From Eustoma russellianum (Eukaryota > Streptophyta > Magnoliopsida > Gentianales > Gentianaceae): a DNA stretch of 64,000 nucleotides. Every line of letters starts with the position of its first letter. Positions within the stretch are counted from its first letter, which is position 1. Under the pieces are notes generated by a model. The model was not told the DNA's origin, did no database searches, and was given only the letters and a program-made list of their open reading frames with translations. Location of the stretch: the NCBI GenBank assembly GCA_036186865.1, contig AP025057.1, positions 22,766,348-22,830,347 on the forward strand, read 5' to 3'. Both the position numbers and the translations under genes were made by a program. Positions 9,341-19,137 of the stretch are shown one piece after another.

Positions 9341-12279
9341 TGTAGTACCCCGCTCCCGAACCCTGGCATCAGGAACAGTGCATCCGCCGTATCTCGTTAA
9401 GGAGAATACAAGGCGTCGAATCAATTTCCAACATGTCTGAAAAGACGTAGAAATTTTTCTCGCGGAAACGAAATACCATACATTAAATTTCATGAATAAA
9501 AGAAAATATCTCAATAAAATACTAAATCAGTAATGGCGATAACATCGCTGTGCCAACAATCTAAACAGGGTAGTGTCTGATGAAATCCCAATAAAATAAT
9601 AACAAATGACCGCAAGGTCTCCTCATGTCCTAGATGCGGCCATCAGTCTGCCCACTCCACCGTGTCATCCCCGTCCTCAACAAAGACATAGTCGTAGGCC
9701 TCTTCCTGATCACCTGGAGGGGGGAGAAGTAGGGGTGAGTGACGGGAAAATCACTCAGTAGGCACCTGCTGTAGGGGGTGGCAATTTTAGGCACGACACG
9801 AAAACACGACCCGAACCTAACACGAATTTTCATGGGTATGGGTATGACATTGGCGGGTTTTGTGTACAAATCGGGTAAGACCTGAAAGATACCCGCCAAG
9901 GGCGGGTCGTGTCCAGGTATACCCACGGGTACCCGTTTATACCCAGAATACCCAAAATTTAAAAATATATTTTAAATAAAATTTATAATTAATAAAATAA
10001 AAAAATTTCCAAAATCATATTTTCCCTATTCGGTTCCCCCCTTCTTCCATTCCCAAATCCCATTTCCCCCTTTTCCGACTCCAATATCCTGCCACGTCGC
10101 CTGCAGCCACCAGCCATTCCTCCACTTATTGTTGTTTCATACATTGTAACAGTAGTCGTTTAAGTACATGAAACCTGGAAAATATACGAAACATGAAAAT
10201 ACCTGAAAAATACATAAAATGACCCATACACGACTTGAAATATTTATACTTGTCAAGTTCGTGGGTACACCCGATATACGACATGAAACCTGACATGTAC
10301 GGGTTTGGGTATCTACATCCATACACACGAAGCAAACGGGTAAAGTATGGGCATGACACTTTGATACACAAAATCGAAAAAACATGAAACACGGAACACG
10401 GTATACGACATGTTTGACACCCCTACCTCCAAGTAGTACAAGACGAGCATACAGAAATGATATAACACATAGCATATAATATGATATCACATAAGCATAT
10501 GAAAGAATGCGGAAAAGTAATTCACTCCAGAAAAAGAATGCGCAACATCGTGATGCATATCCCACTATGCATGTCACACGCAACAAAGTCATGTCACACA
10601 GAATGCCGATATCTACACTGTGCAATGCATGAACACGGGTCCTACTGAGTGGCTGTGGGTCGTACCCACCCACAGTCACCATACTGAGTGTGCGTGGCCG
10701 CGCCACCGTACACCATCCTGAGTGTGCGTGGCCCCGTCACTGTACACCATCCTGAACGCTCGTGACCCGTAAGTCACAACCCGTCATAAATGCAATGCAC
10801 GTGCCATGAATGCAAAAACACAATCGCCTGAAGCCCCTGACCCATCCTCACCATCCTCTAGCACTCAAATCTAGGTTCAGTTATTGCTCGAATGCTAACT
10901 CAACATTGTTCGACATCAAATGCACTTTTGCATGGCTTGTATACCTTTATCGTGTATTTTCTAGGTTTTTCCTCATTTCCCCCTTATTTATTTCTATTTA
11001 TTACCTAATTATCCAAATCAAATAAATTATCACAATTACTAAAATTTAATAGAAGTAATATAATCTTAGTATTTTATAATTTTTGGAATTTATTTATAAT
11101 TTTCTGATATATTTATATTTTTCCTATAATTATTACTATTTACAATTAATTAAATAAACTTTATAGAATTTCTAGAAATTCAGAATTGTATAATTAATAT
11201 TATTATTATTATTTTTATATTTTGGGATGGCCCCTTTCAACGCCTGGTACGCGCGTCGCTTGGTCCAGCCCGCCAGGCGTCCGGCCTGCAGTCTCTTTGT
11301 TTTTTTAATTTAACAGATTAATGGGCCGGCGGTATCTGGTCCGGTCCGCTGGCCTTCCGGCCTGGCCCATTACCAGCCTGCACCTTTTTTTATAACCTTG
11401 CAATTGGGCTGGTCCTGCGGCTGCAGACCGCGGCCCGTTAAGGGCTGGCATGGTGTGCGCTGGCAGGCCGACCCTAAAGCAGTTTTCCTTATATATATAT
11501 ATACCCTACTGCCGCCACCAGAGCGCGTGCAGCCCACGCGCGCGCGTGCAGGCCATGCGCGACCATTTCTGGCGGCGCGTGCGGCGCACCGGCGGCCTTC
11601 GGTGACTGTTTTTCGACTTCGATTTATATTTTCGCCTATTTCTGGTCTATGGAAACCTATTCTAAGGCCAAAACAACATCTAAAAATCTTAAACATGTTA
11701 AAATTGTGCTATTTTGATTATCAAATTTTCCCTAATATCAAATCCAAGTCACGCAAAACAGTATACGCATTCACCAGTTTCCACAATCGTCAATCTTGCA
11801 CAGATTCAACATATGATATAGATTTTAACAATTAAAAACAACAAACACATAAGCATGCTAGATTTTGTACCAATTGGAGGGGGAAAAGGGAACCTACCTC
11901 GATTGTAGACTGAATATCAACCAGTGAAAAACAAGATTACTTTACTTCCTCTTCTTCTCTCTCTTTTTCCTTCCTCCTCACTACCGTTGCACCTCTCCTG
12001 TGTCTCCCTTTCTCTTTTCTTCTGCTATATTTTTGTTTTGTGCGTTTTACCCTTATTCCCAGCGCCCCCCCTTATGCGTTAATTTGTGTGACAGTTTTAG
12101 GGCGGGGGCGGGCGTGATATCACGTCCCCCCTCTCTTTTTTTTTCTTTAATCCTTATCCCTTTATCTCTTTTAAATACCTTTATGATAACTCTCCCTTTT
12201 CAAATTGTTAATTTATTAATTTATATATTAACTATTATATTTTTCTTTTTTTTTCCTTTTTTTTCTCGAGGTTATAACA
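9341..12279 (-). repeat. 5' LTR of the Tekay element
   Basis: TGTAGTAC at 9341 to TTATAACA at 12279. About 2.28 kb after removing the insert at 9771-10426. It contains TATA-like runs near 11490-11505, a GC-rich block at 11515-11610 and long C/T stretches at 11940-12260. It is the promoter-bearing LTR in the minus-strand sense. A 100-190 codon open frame present in both LTRs is explained by the LTR duplication and resembles no known protein. Confidence 0.95.
9771..10426. mobile_element. hAT-like non-autonomous insertion in the Tekay 5' LTR, about 0.65 kb
   Basis: Present only in the 5' LTR; the 3' LTR reads straight through at about 2459. The ends are imperfect inverted repeats, GTAGGGGGTGGCAA and the reverse complement of GTAGGGGTGTCAAAC. 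The interior has the GGGTATGGGTA/CGACCCGAACC repeats seen in plant hAT families. I could not define a clean 8-bp target duplication (ACCT is shared), so the boundaries are approximate. Confidence 0.75.
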
Positions 12280-12284
12280 ATTTT

Positions 12285-12594
12285 AATCTCCGGTACCAAA
12301 TTATTCAACTTATTTACTATAAATCACTAGGTCTCAACCTATTAACAACACCAAAAGAAAACATAAACTGGCACGCAAGAATGTAAGAAATGGCAGCTGA
12401 GAAACCACATAAATAAGCAAAAAACAAAGGACAAAAAACAACACAGTATAGTTCATTCTTGCTTTGATAAATCGATACATGTGTGAAACTGTTTTCTGCT
12501 GGTGTATAATTTTGGAATTTGTTGTTGAAATTAATCCCAGTGTGGCATTTCTTCCTGCTTTATCCGTAAATCAACTTCATGTTCACCGTGAGTA
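12285..12594. other. Intergenic stretch, nothing recognised
   Basis: AT-rich DNA downstream of the Tekay element. No coding region, transposon end or repeat that I can support. Confidence 0.4.
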
Positions 12595-12772
12595 TTAGCT
12601 ATTTGATGAAATGTCACGTAAACATTATATCCACGACGACTGAAACATCTTGATCACTGTGTACATAATGATGATATTTAAACAACACACCATAATAAAG
12701 ATCATCGTGATCACAATATCTTAGCTATTTGATGAAATGTCACATCAACATTATATCCACGACCTCTGAAAC

Positions 12773-12961
12773 CGGTTGGGATCTGAGGAGGTAAAAAGTG
12801 AGGTAAAATATGAGGTCTCCAATCACGCGCTGCCACGTGTACAAAAGTGGAAGAAGTTTAAAATTTTTTTGTTTTTAAAAAATAGTTACTTATACACGTG
12901 GCAGCGCGTGATTGGAGGCCTCATATTTTGCCTCACTTTTTACCTTCTCAGATCCCAACCG
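12773..12961. mobile_element. Mutator-like MITE, 189 bp, nearly all inverted repeat
   Basis: The two arms (starting CGGTTGGGATCTGAGGAGG and ending CCTTCTCAGATCCCAACCG) are complementary for about 75 bp each around a short AT-rich loop. An exact 9-bp target duplication CTCTGAAAC occurs at 12764-12772 and 12962-12970. A 9-bp duplication with long TIRs indicates the Mutator superfamily. There is no coding capacity. Confidence 0.92.
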
Positions 12962-12999
12962 CTCTGAAACATCTTGATCAATGTGTGCATAATGATCAT

Positions 13000-14545
13000 G
13001 GGAATCGTACCGAGCACCCAAACGTTGGTCAAATTATCCAATTAGCACTTAAACGTTCCGAAACCTTTTTTGGCACCCGAACGTGGCCAAAATTGACTCA
13101 ATTAACACCAGAAAACCGGCTGTGACCTTTGACTTTTTAAATACAACCGTTGACTGACCCAAAATTGATTGTAACCTGCGTGATTTACCGATTTTACCCC
13201 TGATTTATTTGAATTGGCGGTAAAATACCCCAACCGTATGCCCTTCCATCCATTTTTCTCATTTCCCTCTCTACCTGCAATTCTTCCCATGCGATCCTTC
13301 CCCTATCCCCTGCAATTCTTCTATCTCTCTTCCATCTCTCTCTCTGCAATTCACATTTTCCCTCTGTCTCCTGCTATTCTTCCCCTTTATCCTACAATTC
13401 TTCCCTCTCTCTTCCATCTTGGATTGCCTTATATAGCCCATTCCATCAGCTCCTTCAATAGCATAGCAGAGAAAGCTAATCTTTTCACCCACCTATTCCA
13501 TCTCCATCTGTACCTGTGTCCTCATGCCTAATACATAGAAAAAGGGAGCTGCCCTTTTGCAGGGTGAAATTGTTGGGTAAGTTTTGAATTTTGAGCTTTG
13601 AAGTTTCTTTCTGAATGATTAAAACTTTGTGTTTTTGGAGTTATGTGAAAAAAGGTTCGGGTGAACAGAAAGAGAAGAATCATGGGTGAAAAATCATATG
13701 ATAGACTTGGAGTTATATGAAAAAACGTATTTCCCACTATTCCAAAAGTCTAAATATCCGCTGCTTCCTCAACGGGAGCTTGAATCTAGCAAAAGCTAAT
13801 ACTTTTTCTTTTCCTCAATCTCCTTCCATGAAGAAGCAAGCTCAAGAACAGATGGGCATCAAGTAAAACTCTCAAAAAGGCTACGGTCGTGTGTGGCGGC
13901 GGGTACACACCTACCATGAGCATCCCAATCACACTCCTGACAATGCACAATATTGTCAATGGAGCATCGAACAGAAACGGGCTCGGAGCTGCAGTTATCC
14001 CATATATGAGATCGAATATGCTTCTAGGAAAGAGCATTAGCGGAATGAACATGCTTAGCGGAATCAGCTCTGCAGTAAAGAACAGCCAATCGTTCATTAC
14101 AGAAATCGCACGGCATGCTTCCACCTCCACTGGAATCTGCCATTTCTAAATTTAATTCCAAAACCCTGTAGAGAAAGGAAGGATCAGGGAAAGGTTTGGA
14201 GGGAAATGTTTAGGGAAATGTTTGCTAGGGAAGGAAGGAAATGTTTGTTGGGAAAGATTTGTTTATAGATGTTGGTTGATTTTATGAAGTGGAAGACTAA
14301 TTTATGGAGGAAAATCAGAGTAGAACCAACTGCAGCATGAGGGAGGGAAGGAGAAGACGTCTTTTTTAGAGGGGAAAACATTTTGGCGGTAAAATGTAGT
14401 GAAACCGGCTGCAGCAGGTTATTACCCGGTTTCTGGTGTTAATTGAGTCAATTTTGGCCACGTTTGGTGCCAAATGAGGTTTAGGAACGTTTAAGTGTTA
14501 AGTGAATAATTTGACCAACGTTTAGGTGCTCGGTGACATTCCCTC
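13000..14545. mobile_element. Mutator-like non-autonomous transposon, 1.55 kb, long TIRs
   Basis: The left end (GGGAATCGTACCGAGCACCCAAACG...) is the inverted complement of the right end (...GTGCTCGGTGACATTCCC) and the similarity continues for over 100 bp, including GTCAAATTAT, CACTTAAACG and GGCCAAAATTGACTCAATTA. The target duplication TAATGATCAT (10 bp, or 9 bp AATGATCAT) is exact at 12990-12999 and 14546-14555. No transposase is seen. The interior holds a C/T-rich tract (13210-13520) and an open frame on the minus strand, so it may be a Pack-MULE carrying captured host DNA. Confidence 0.9.
13786..14130 (-). CDS. Hypothetical hydrophobic protein inside the MULE (possible captured fragment)
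   Basis: 114 codons from an ATG at 14130. The product has about three hydrophobic segments: near residues 14-40 (WLFFTAELIPLSMFIPLMLF), 55-80 (LFDAPLTILCIVRSVIGMLM) and 85-102 (VAFLRVLLDAHLFLSLLL). It ends in a basic stretch, GRRLRKRK. I do not recognise the family. The complementary strand is also open for 86 codons, so one of the two is a shadow; membrane-like composition favours this one. Its position between MULE TIRs suggests capture of a host exon, which a homology search would decide. Confidence 0.35.
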   Translation of the reverse strand: MEVEACRAISVMNDWLFFTAELIPLSMFIPLMLFPRSIFDLIYGITAAPSPFLFDAPLTILCIVRSVIGMLMVGVYPPPHTTVAFLRVLLDAHLFLSLLLHGRRLRKRKSISFC

Positions 14546-14601
14546 TAATGATCATATTTAAACAACGCAAACGTAACAAGGATCATCGTGATCACAATAT
14601 C

Positions 14602-15165
14602 TTATACACTGTGGTGACTGTATATAATGTACTAGCAAGTATGATTAAAAACACTCTCATTATAATGTCTCAACCATCGTGGTCGTACTGCACCTAATCA
14701 GAATCATAAAATGACACATCGCATCCAATGTTTAACTTCATTGATGTGTCTTAAACATTGTGATCGTTGTGATTCCTACGCATAGGACATCGTGACATAC
14801 TGTGTATGCGCGAATCAACACTACATCAGCATCAAGTTGTAGACGTCTTTGTATGAAACACAACTAAATATATCTTGCTTGCGGTTGAACGTATTTTGGA
14901 AAAACCAAAAGTAGTTTGTAGCATAGGACAAATTCGTTTCAACCTTATGTAACTAGGCGTGATTTATCCTTGAATTAAACCATACACAAAATGTGGTTTA
15001 TATCGTTTTTACAGTAACCATATACTAAGCCAATCTACTTTATTAATAATTAAATTTATTTGTTATGACTGTGACTTCCTACTTAAACTCGCATGCAACG
15101 TTCAGGAACATACACGTCAACATACAAACAGCAATAATAATATAATTATATATATTATACACATA
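14602..15165. other. Intergenic stretch, nothing recognised
   Basis: AT-rich DNA between the duplicated unit and the LINE, with scattered CATCGTG-type motifs. No gene or transposon end that I can support. Confidence 0.4.
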
Positions 15166-15183
15166 TACATGGCAAAAACAACC

Positions 15184-15987
15184 GTTTTTACGCCTGTGGA
15201 GAATACAGACTTCTTTCCTGTAGAGGTAGGCCTCCATCAAGGGTCTGCGTTGAGCCCATTTCTTTTTGCAGTTGTCCTTGACAAGTTGTCAAAGTCAATA
15301 CAGGAGGCAGTTCCATGGTGTATGCTTTTTGCTGACGACATTGTATTAGTCGCAGAGAGTAGACATACCCTGAGTATGAGACTAGAGCAGTGGAGAGGTG
15401 TTTTAGAGAGAAAAGGCTTAAAGATTAGCCGTTATAAGATAGAGTATCTGCATTACGACTTCAGCAGCGTAGCCGACAGTGAGAATAGTCAGCTCACCAT
15501 CGATGGTCAAGTGGTACCATAGGTAAGTAAGTTTAAGTACCTAGGATCATTTGTGCAGCAGAATGGGGACATAGATAATGATGTAGTACATCGAGTTCAA
15601 GTAGGCTGGTGTAGATGTAGGGCGGCCTCAGGGGTGCTGTGTGATAAGAATTTCCCAACTAAATTAAAGGGAAAATTTTATAGGGTGACAGTGCGAACGA
15701 CAATGCTATATGGGACAGACTGCTGGGCCATCAAGAGGACACAATTGCAGAAGATGGAAGTGGCAGAGATGAAGATGTTGAGGTGGATGTGTGGACATAC
15801 AAGGCTAGACCGGATCAGAAACGAGGTGTTTCGAGAAAGGTTAGGCGTGACTAGTATAACAGATAAGATAAGGGAGGGAAGAATGAGATGGTTTGGGCAT
15901 GTCAAGCGGAGACAGACAACAGCGTCGGTCAGAGCAGTTGAAACCCTCATTGTAGAGGGGAAAATGAGTAAAGGCAGGCCAGACTGA
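15184..15987 (+). pseudogene. LINE reverse transcriptase, C-terminal half
   Basis: One frame from about 15184 to 15987 with a single in-frame TAG at 15520-15522. Motifs are FPVEVGLHQGSALSPFLFA (RT motif around the conserved G-x-x-Q-G-S) and MLFADDIVLVAE (catalytic FADD). Downstream are KYLGSFVQQNGD and the C-terminal MLYGTDCWAIKR and RMRWFGHVKRR segments characteristic of plant RTE/LINE proteins. The upstream endonuclease and RT fingers are missing. An ATG at 15169 lies in the flanking duplication and is not a real start. After 15987 the frame appears shifted, so it is non-functional. Confidence 0.9.
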
Positions 15988-16331
15988 CTTGGAATGAGCA
16001 GATTAGGCACGACCTACTAGATTTGCATCTCTCTGAGGACATGATCCAAGATAGGAGTTCATGGAGACATAAGATTAAGGTTAACGAGGTATAGGTCATA
16101 TATAGGGACACCTTCGAGCATATTTAGAGACATAGATAGGCGTAGACACTATCTACGCTTTACGTTGACTTTGCACTTGGTTGCTTATGTTTTACCGTTG
16201 CTTCGTATTACGTGTATATATACGTTATGTGTATTTTAATATCGAAAGCATCTTCTATATATTTTTTGAATTCCCTCACTAACACACTAGCACATCATAT
16301 CTCTATTATTGTCATTTATGCATGTACGCAT

Positions 16332-16377
16332 AGAGTCGGGGTTCTCACTGGAACCCGACTCTCTATCCCTAAGGATA
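16332..16377 (+). other. Two adjacent hairpins in the LINE 3' region
   Basis: AGAGTCGGGGTTC and GAACCCGACTCT form a 12-bp stem with one bulged G around TCACTG. It is followed at once by CTATCC-CTAA-GGATAG. They lie about 90 bp before the repeat tail, where a LINE 3' recognition structure would be expected. Role inferred only. Confidence 0.55.
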
Positions 16378-16486
16378 GAGGTATTGTCTGCCTACCATTT
16401 ACCCTCCCCAGACCCTAACGATAGCTTTTGCTGTCGTTGGGATATACTGGGTACGGATGATGATGATGATACATGGCAAACAACAA

Positions 16487-17076
16487 TAAAATATATATAT
16501 TACATATTGTACACACACATAAACGGCAGAAAGGAAAAGAAAAATAAAATAAAGTAAAGCCTAGAAATACAAATATTAAGATGACTAGAAAAAGAATACT
16601 TAAAAAGATAGAGATAGAATCCTAATACAATTACAAGTCCTAAATACTCTAGGATTCTACCTATCTTTGCCTATATCTATACAACCATAACACACAAATT
16701 AAGCACTACAACCCTAAGAAAACCTCGGCGGCCACCCGTATTCTTCCCACAATACAATTTCTCCAATCTTTATATTCCAACAAAACGGCAGACCATAGCG
16801 CAGCAGATCCTTTAGATAACAATTTTTCTACATTGTACTTGTCTCCTCTGCATTTTCCCAAGTGAATAATAAGTCTTCTTACCTTTCGAGAAAGCCGCCT
16901 TTGTCCCTTTTGCTTCAGCACTCCATAATTGTTTGCATCAGGGCTCTTTGCTTTCTTCTTTTAATTTGGGATACTAACTTGTGGCCTGATTCTCAATCAA
17001 GTTATGCATCTCTTGCTTGGTGGTTGGGATTTTTAAGCTTCAACATAAAAACTTTTCTGGAGGAATTTTTCTACAG
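16487..17076 (+). other. Upstream region of the LPAT-like gene
   Basis: Non-coding by eye. It probably holds the promoter or 5' untranslated region of the acyltransferase gene. TTTTTCTACAG directly before the ATG at 17077 resembles a 3' splice site, so a 5'-UTR intron could end here. A 71-codon frame on the minus strand (16706-16921) has no recognisable family. Confidence 0.4.
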
Positions 17077-17293
17077 ATGGACAGCTCTTCCAATAAAATC
17101 AAGCAACAACCATTGACCCTACTAATGATTTTAAGGGGTTTGGTATGCTTGATGGTTTACCTTTCTACTGCATTTATGTTTCTGGCATATTTTCTACCGG
17201 TAGCTGTTGTATTGCTACGGATTTTCAGTGTACAGCACAGTAGGAAGGCTGTATCCTTTCTTTTTGGTCTTTGGCTTGGTTTATGGCCATTCT
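17077..17293 (+). pseudogene. Lysophosphatidate acyltransferase, LPAT4/5-like, N-terminal part
   Basis: Plant LPAT4/5 proteins are membrane enzymes that acylate lysophosphatidic acid to phosphatidic acid in glycerolipid synthesis. This block starts MDSSSNKIKQQPLTLLMILR, followed by a hydrophobic segment (LVCLMVYLSTAFMFLAYFLP), the VVLLRIFSVQHSRKAVSFLFG segment and LGLWPFL. The order matches the family's N-terminus. I chose the ATG at 17077 because the family has a short hydrophilic leader; an in-frame ATG at 17017 would add 20 unlikely residues. The exon is cut after the second base of the CTT-like target site (ATTCT, 17289-17293) by the 8.4-kb element. Coding resumes at 25727. Confidence 0.88.
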
Positions 17294-18147
17294 TGTTACA
17301 CCCTGCACCCCCGTAGGATAATTAAAGGATAAAAAGGAAATTAAGTGAATTAGTGACAATTAATGGTAATGAATTAAGGATTAAATGTTGGATTAAGTGT
17401 CATTTATGTAGAAATTAAATATTAGAATTAATTAGTATTTAATTTTAGAATTAAATATTAGAATTTAATCCTTTAAGATAAATAAGATAAAAGGATATAA
17501 TTTAGAAACTCTAAATTCCACCCTTTCTATACAAAAACTGACTGAACGTCAATTTCTCTCCTTTATCAGAAAAGGGACCGCCCCCCCCCCCCCAATCAGG
17601 CGATTTTGGCATTCTTCAACCCTAGGCGAAGGACTGCTCTAGATCTTCAACCCATTCTTCGTCCGTTCTTCAATCCATCTTCGAGTAATCACAGACAAGT
17701 AATCATCTTATAAGTTCTTACGTTTTGCGAAAGAAAAATGCCTACTTTTGATATCAAAATTGGATCACCATGCAGTAATTTCTTTATGTGAATCTATACG
17801 TGCCTTATGTGTTTTGGTTTCGGATTTTGGCCATTATATGTTAAAATCATTGTTGTTGTTGATGATTTTGTGAGATCTTGCAAAACTCAATCCCCTTGAA
17901 TCCCCATTGTGCTATTTGCGGTTGAAAAGGGAAAAAGGGGAGGAAAGGTGAGATCTTTTGGGTTTGATTTGATGAATACTTTGAGTGTTAGGCTTGAATC
18001 CGTGAATCGTATGTTAAAGGTGATGTTTTTGGTGGATTAAGAATGGATTGATAGGGAAGATTAGGCTTGGAATGGTTGGAAGAAAGTTTGGAAATCGTTT
18101 GATTGAAACTGCAGAAATTCGCAGAGGAGATTCTGGAGAAACGCTAA

Positions 18148-18416
18148 CATCGATCGATCGATGTCAGAGTTTGAAGTACATCGATCGATCGATGTCTGAT
18201 GGGTGAGAGATCAATGTACCTCAGTAGTTTATAGATCGATCGATCGATGTATAAGGGGTTGAGAGTTCGATGTTCTCTGATGAACTTCGATCGATCAATG
18301 TGAGGATTCGAAGTCACTTCGATCGATCTATGTAGAATGGGGTGAGAGATCGATGTTCTCTGATGGACATCGATCGATCGATGTGAGGGTATGAAGTCAC
18401 GTCGATCGATCGATGT
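18148..18416 (+). repeat. Array of ATCGATCGATCGAT palindromes (5' LTR)
   Basis: Seven cores in about 270 bp. Perfect ACATCGATCGATCGATGT copies lie at 18148, 18178 and 18367, with one-end variants near 18233, 18285, 18317 and 18399. Between them are shorter half-sites of the form GAGATCGATGTTCTC and repeats of GTGAGGGTATGAAGTC. The 18-bp cores are self-complementary. The function is unknown. The same module occurs in an unrelated copia LTR at 54657-54885. Confidence 0.88.
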
Positions 18417-18874
18417 GAGGGTATGATGTCCATCAGTTTTGTGGGAAAATAAGAGAAGAAAGAGGGAAGCTAGGGGACCCTTTGGGTGACCTTAGGGACT
18501 TCTTAGGACATGATTGAGGTTAGTCTAAGTCTTGGGAACATGACTTAAGATGGTGAATCAAATTTGGAGAATTCGAAGGGTATTCGAATCTAATTTCAAC
18601 GTGAATGACCTAAGGGGTTAGGAATGGACGTATGTGGCTTTACAGAGTACAAAAGATGAATGTGAGGGTTCTTACCTTAGCCTTTGAGTTCTAGAATCAA
18701 TGTTTAGGTGATGTTGACCTGCCGTGAAGTATAAGCTCGTGTGTGTAAGTGAGGTGAGTCTTGTGTGACTGATTGAGATTGAATGTGATTTGAAGTATGT
18801 GAATGAAGAATGTGATCTGATACAAGGAGTCTTACATCATGGCACTTGCGTTTGCATAATGTTTTGAAAAGGGC

Positions 18875-19137
18875 TGTGCTTCGGCACAAGGTATAAAGTT
18901 TGCGAAATTGGCTGTAACGTGACACAGGATGGAAATATAAGCCGTGGAGCGTTACAGGATATAAAGTTGGCTGTAATGTGACATGCGGGATGGAAATATA
19001 AGCCGTGGAGCATTACAGGGTATAAAGTTGGCTGTAATGTGACAGGGGATGGAAATATAAGCCTTGGAGCATTACAGGGTATAAAGTTAAGCTGTGGTGT
19101 GTCATGGGATGGAAATATAAGCCATGACCCACCACAT
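18875..19137 (+). repeat. Tandem array of stem-loops with a conserved loop (5' LTR)
   Basis: A UUCG-capped hairpin TGTGC-TTCG-GCACA (18875-18888) is followed by four 46-48-bp units at 18912, 18971, 19032 and 19092. Each unit has an outer 8-bp stem, an inner stem of about 5 bp and the loop GATGGAAATATAAG. Linkers read GGTATAAAGTT or GATATAAAGTT. The arms change together: AACG/CGTT, AATG/CATT and GGTG/CACC in the outer stem; CATGG/CCATG, and in the other LTR CACGG/CCGTG, in the inner stem. Confidence 0.85.

Larger units (their letters stand above)
2025..12279 (-). mobile_element. Full-length Tekay/Del-type Ty3 chromovirus with both LTRs
   Basis: Order in element sense (minus strand): 5' LTR 9341-12279, tRNA-iMet primer site 9326-9338, leader, gag, protease, reverse transcriptase, RNase H, integrase with C-terminal chromodomain, polypurine tract, 3' LTR 2025-4238. 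The 5-bp target duplication ATTTT is exact at 2020-2024 and 12280-12284. PR-RT-RH-INT order and the chromodomain assign it to Ty3 chromoviruses; the chromodomain type and the palindrome beside the polypurine tract point to Tekay/Del. It carries several frameshifts and a stop, so it is not autonomous. The LTRs differ by many substitutions and by indels (one is a 0.65-kb hAT-like insert), so the insertion is not very young. Unusually, four GT...AG intron-like insertions interrupt the coding region. Confidence 0.96.
12595..14601. repeat. Tandemly duplicated 126-bp unit; second copy carries two transposons
   Basis: Copy one is 12595-12720 (TTAGCTATTTGATGAAATGTCAC to CACAATATC). Copy two starts at 12721 and ends at 14601. 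After subtracting the insertions at 12773-12961 and 13000-14545 and their target duplications, copy two is also about 126 bp. Copy one therefore shows the empty-site structure for both insertions. Confidence 0.88.
15182..16469 (+). mobile_element. 5'-truncated RTE-type LINE, 1.3 kb
   Basis: Starts inside the reverse transcriptase and ends in a GAT repeat (GATGATGATGATGAT, 16455-16469) instead of poly(A), typical of RTE-clade LINEs. Flanking direct repeats of about 17 bp, TACATGGCAAAAACAAC at 15166-15182 and TACATGGCAAACAACAA at 16470-16486, are the expected target duplication with one mismatch. The segment just before the tail (CCTACCATTTACCCTCCCCAGACCC onward) recurs in the 105-bp insert at 50107-50211. 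Confidence 0.88.

Noticed and set aside
15678..16010. 110-codon minus-strand frame
   Set aside because: Antisense shadow of the LINE reverse transcriptase.
16706..16921. 71-codon minus-strand frame upstream of LPAT
   Set aside because: No family recognised, overlaps the likely LPAT 5' region, short; insufficient to call a gene.
17581..17594. Run of 14 C bases
   Set aside because: Differs from the other LTR copy (GGCGCCCATGCCCCCC) and is likely slippage or a sequencing artefact.
18148..19137. CRISPR-like array
   Set aside because: Spacing and repeats superficially suggest an array, but the DNA is plant nuclear, the spacers are themselves repeats and the units are palindromes or hairpins inside an LTR.
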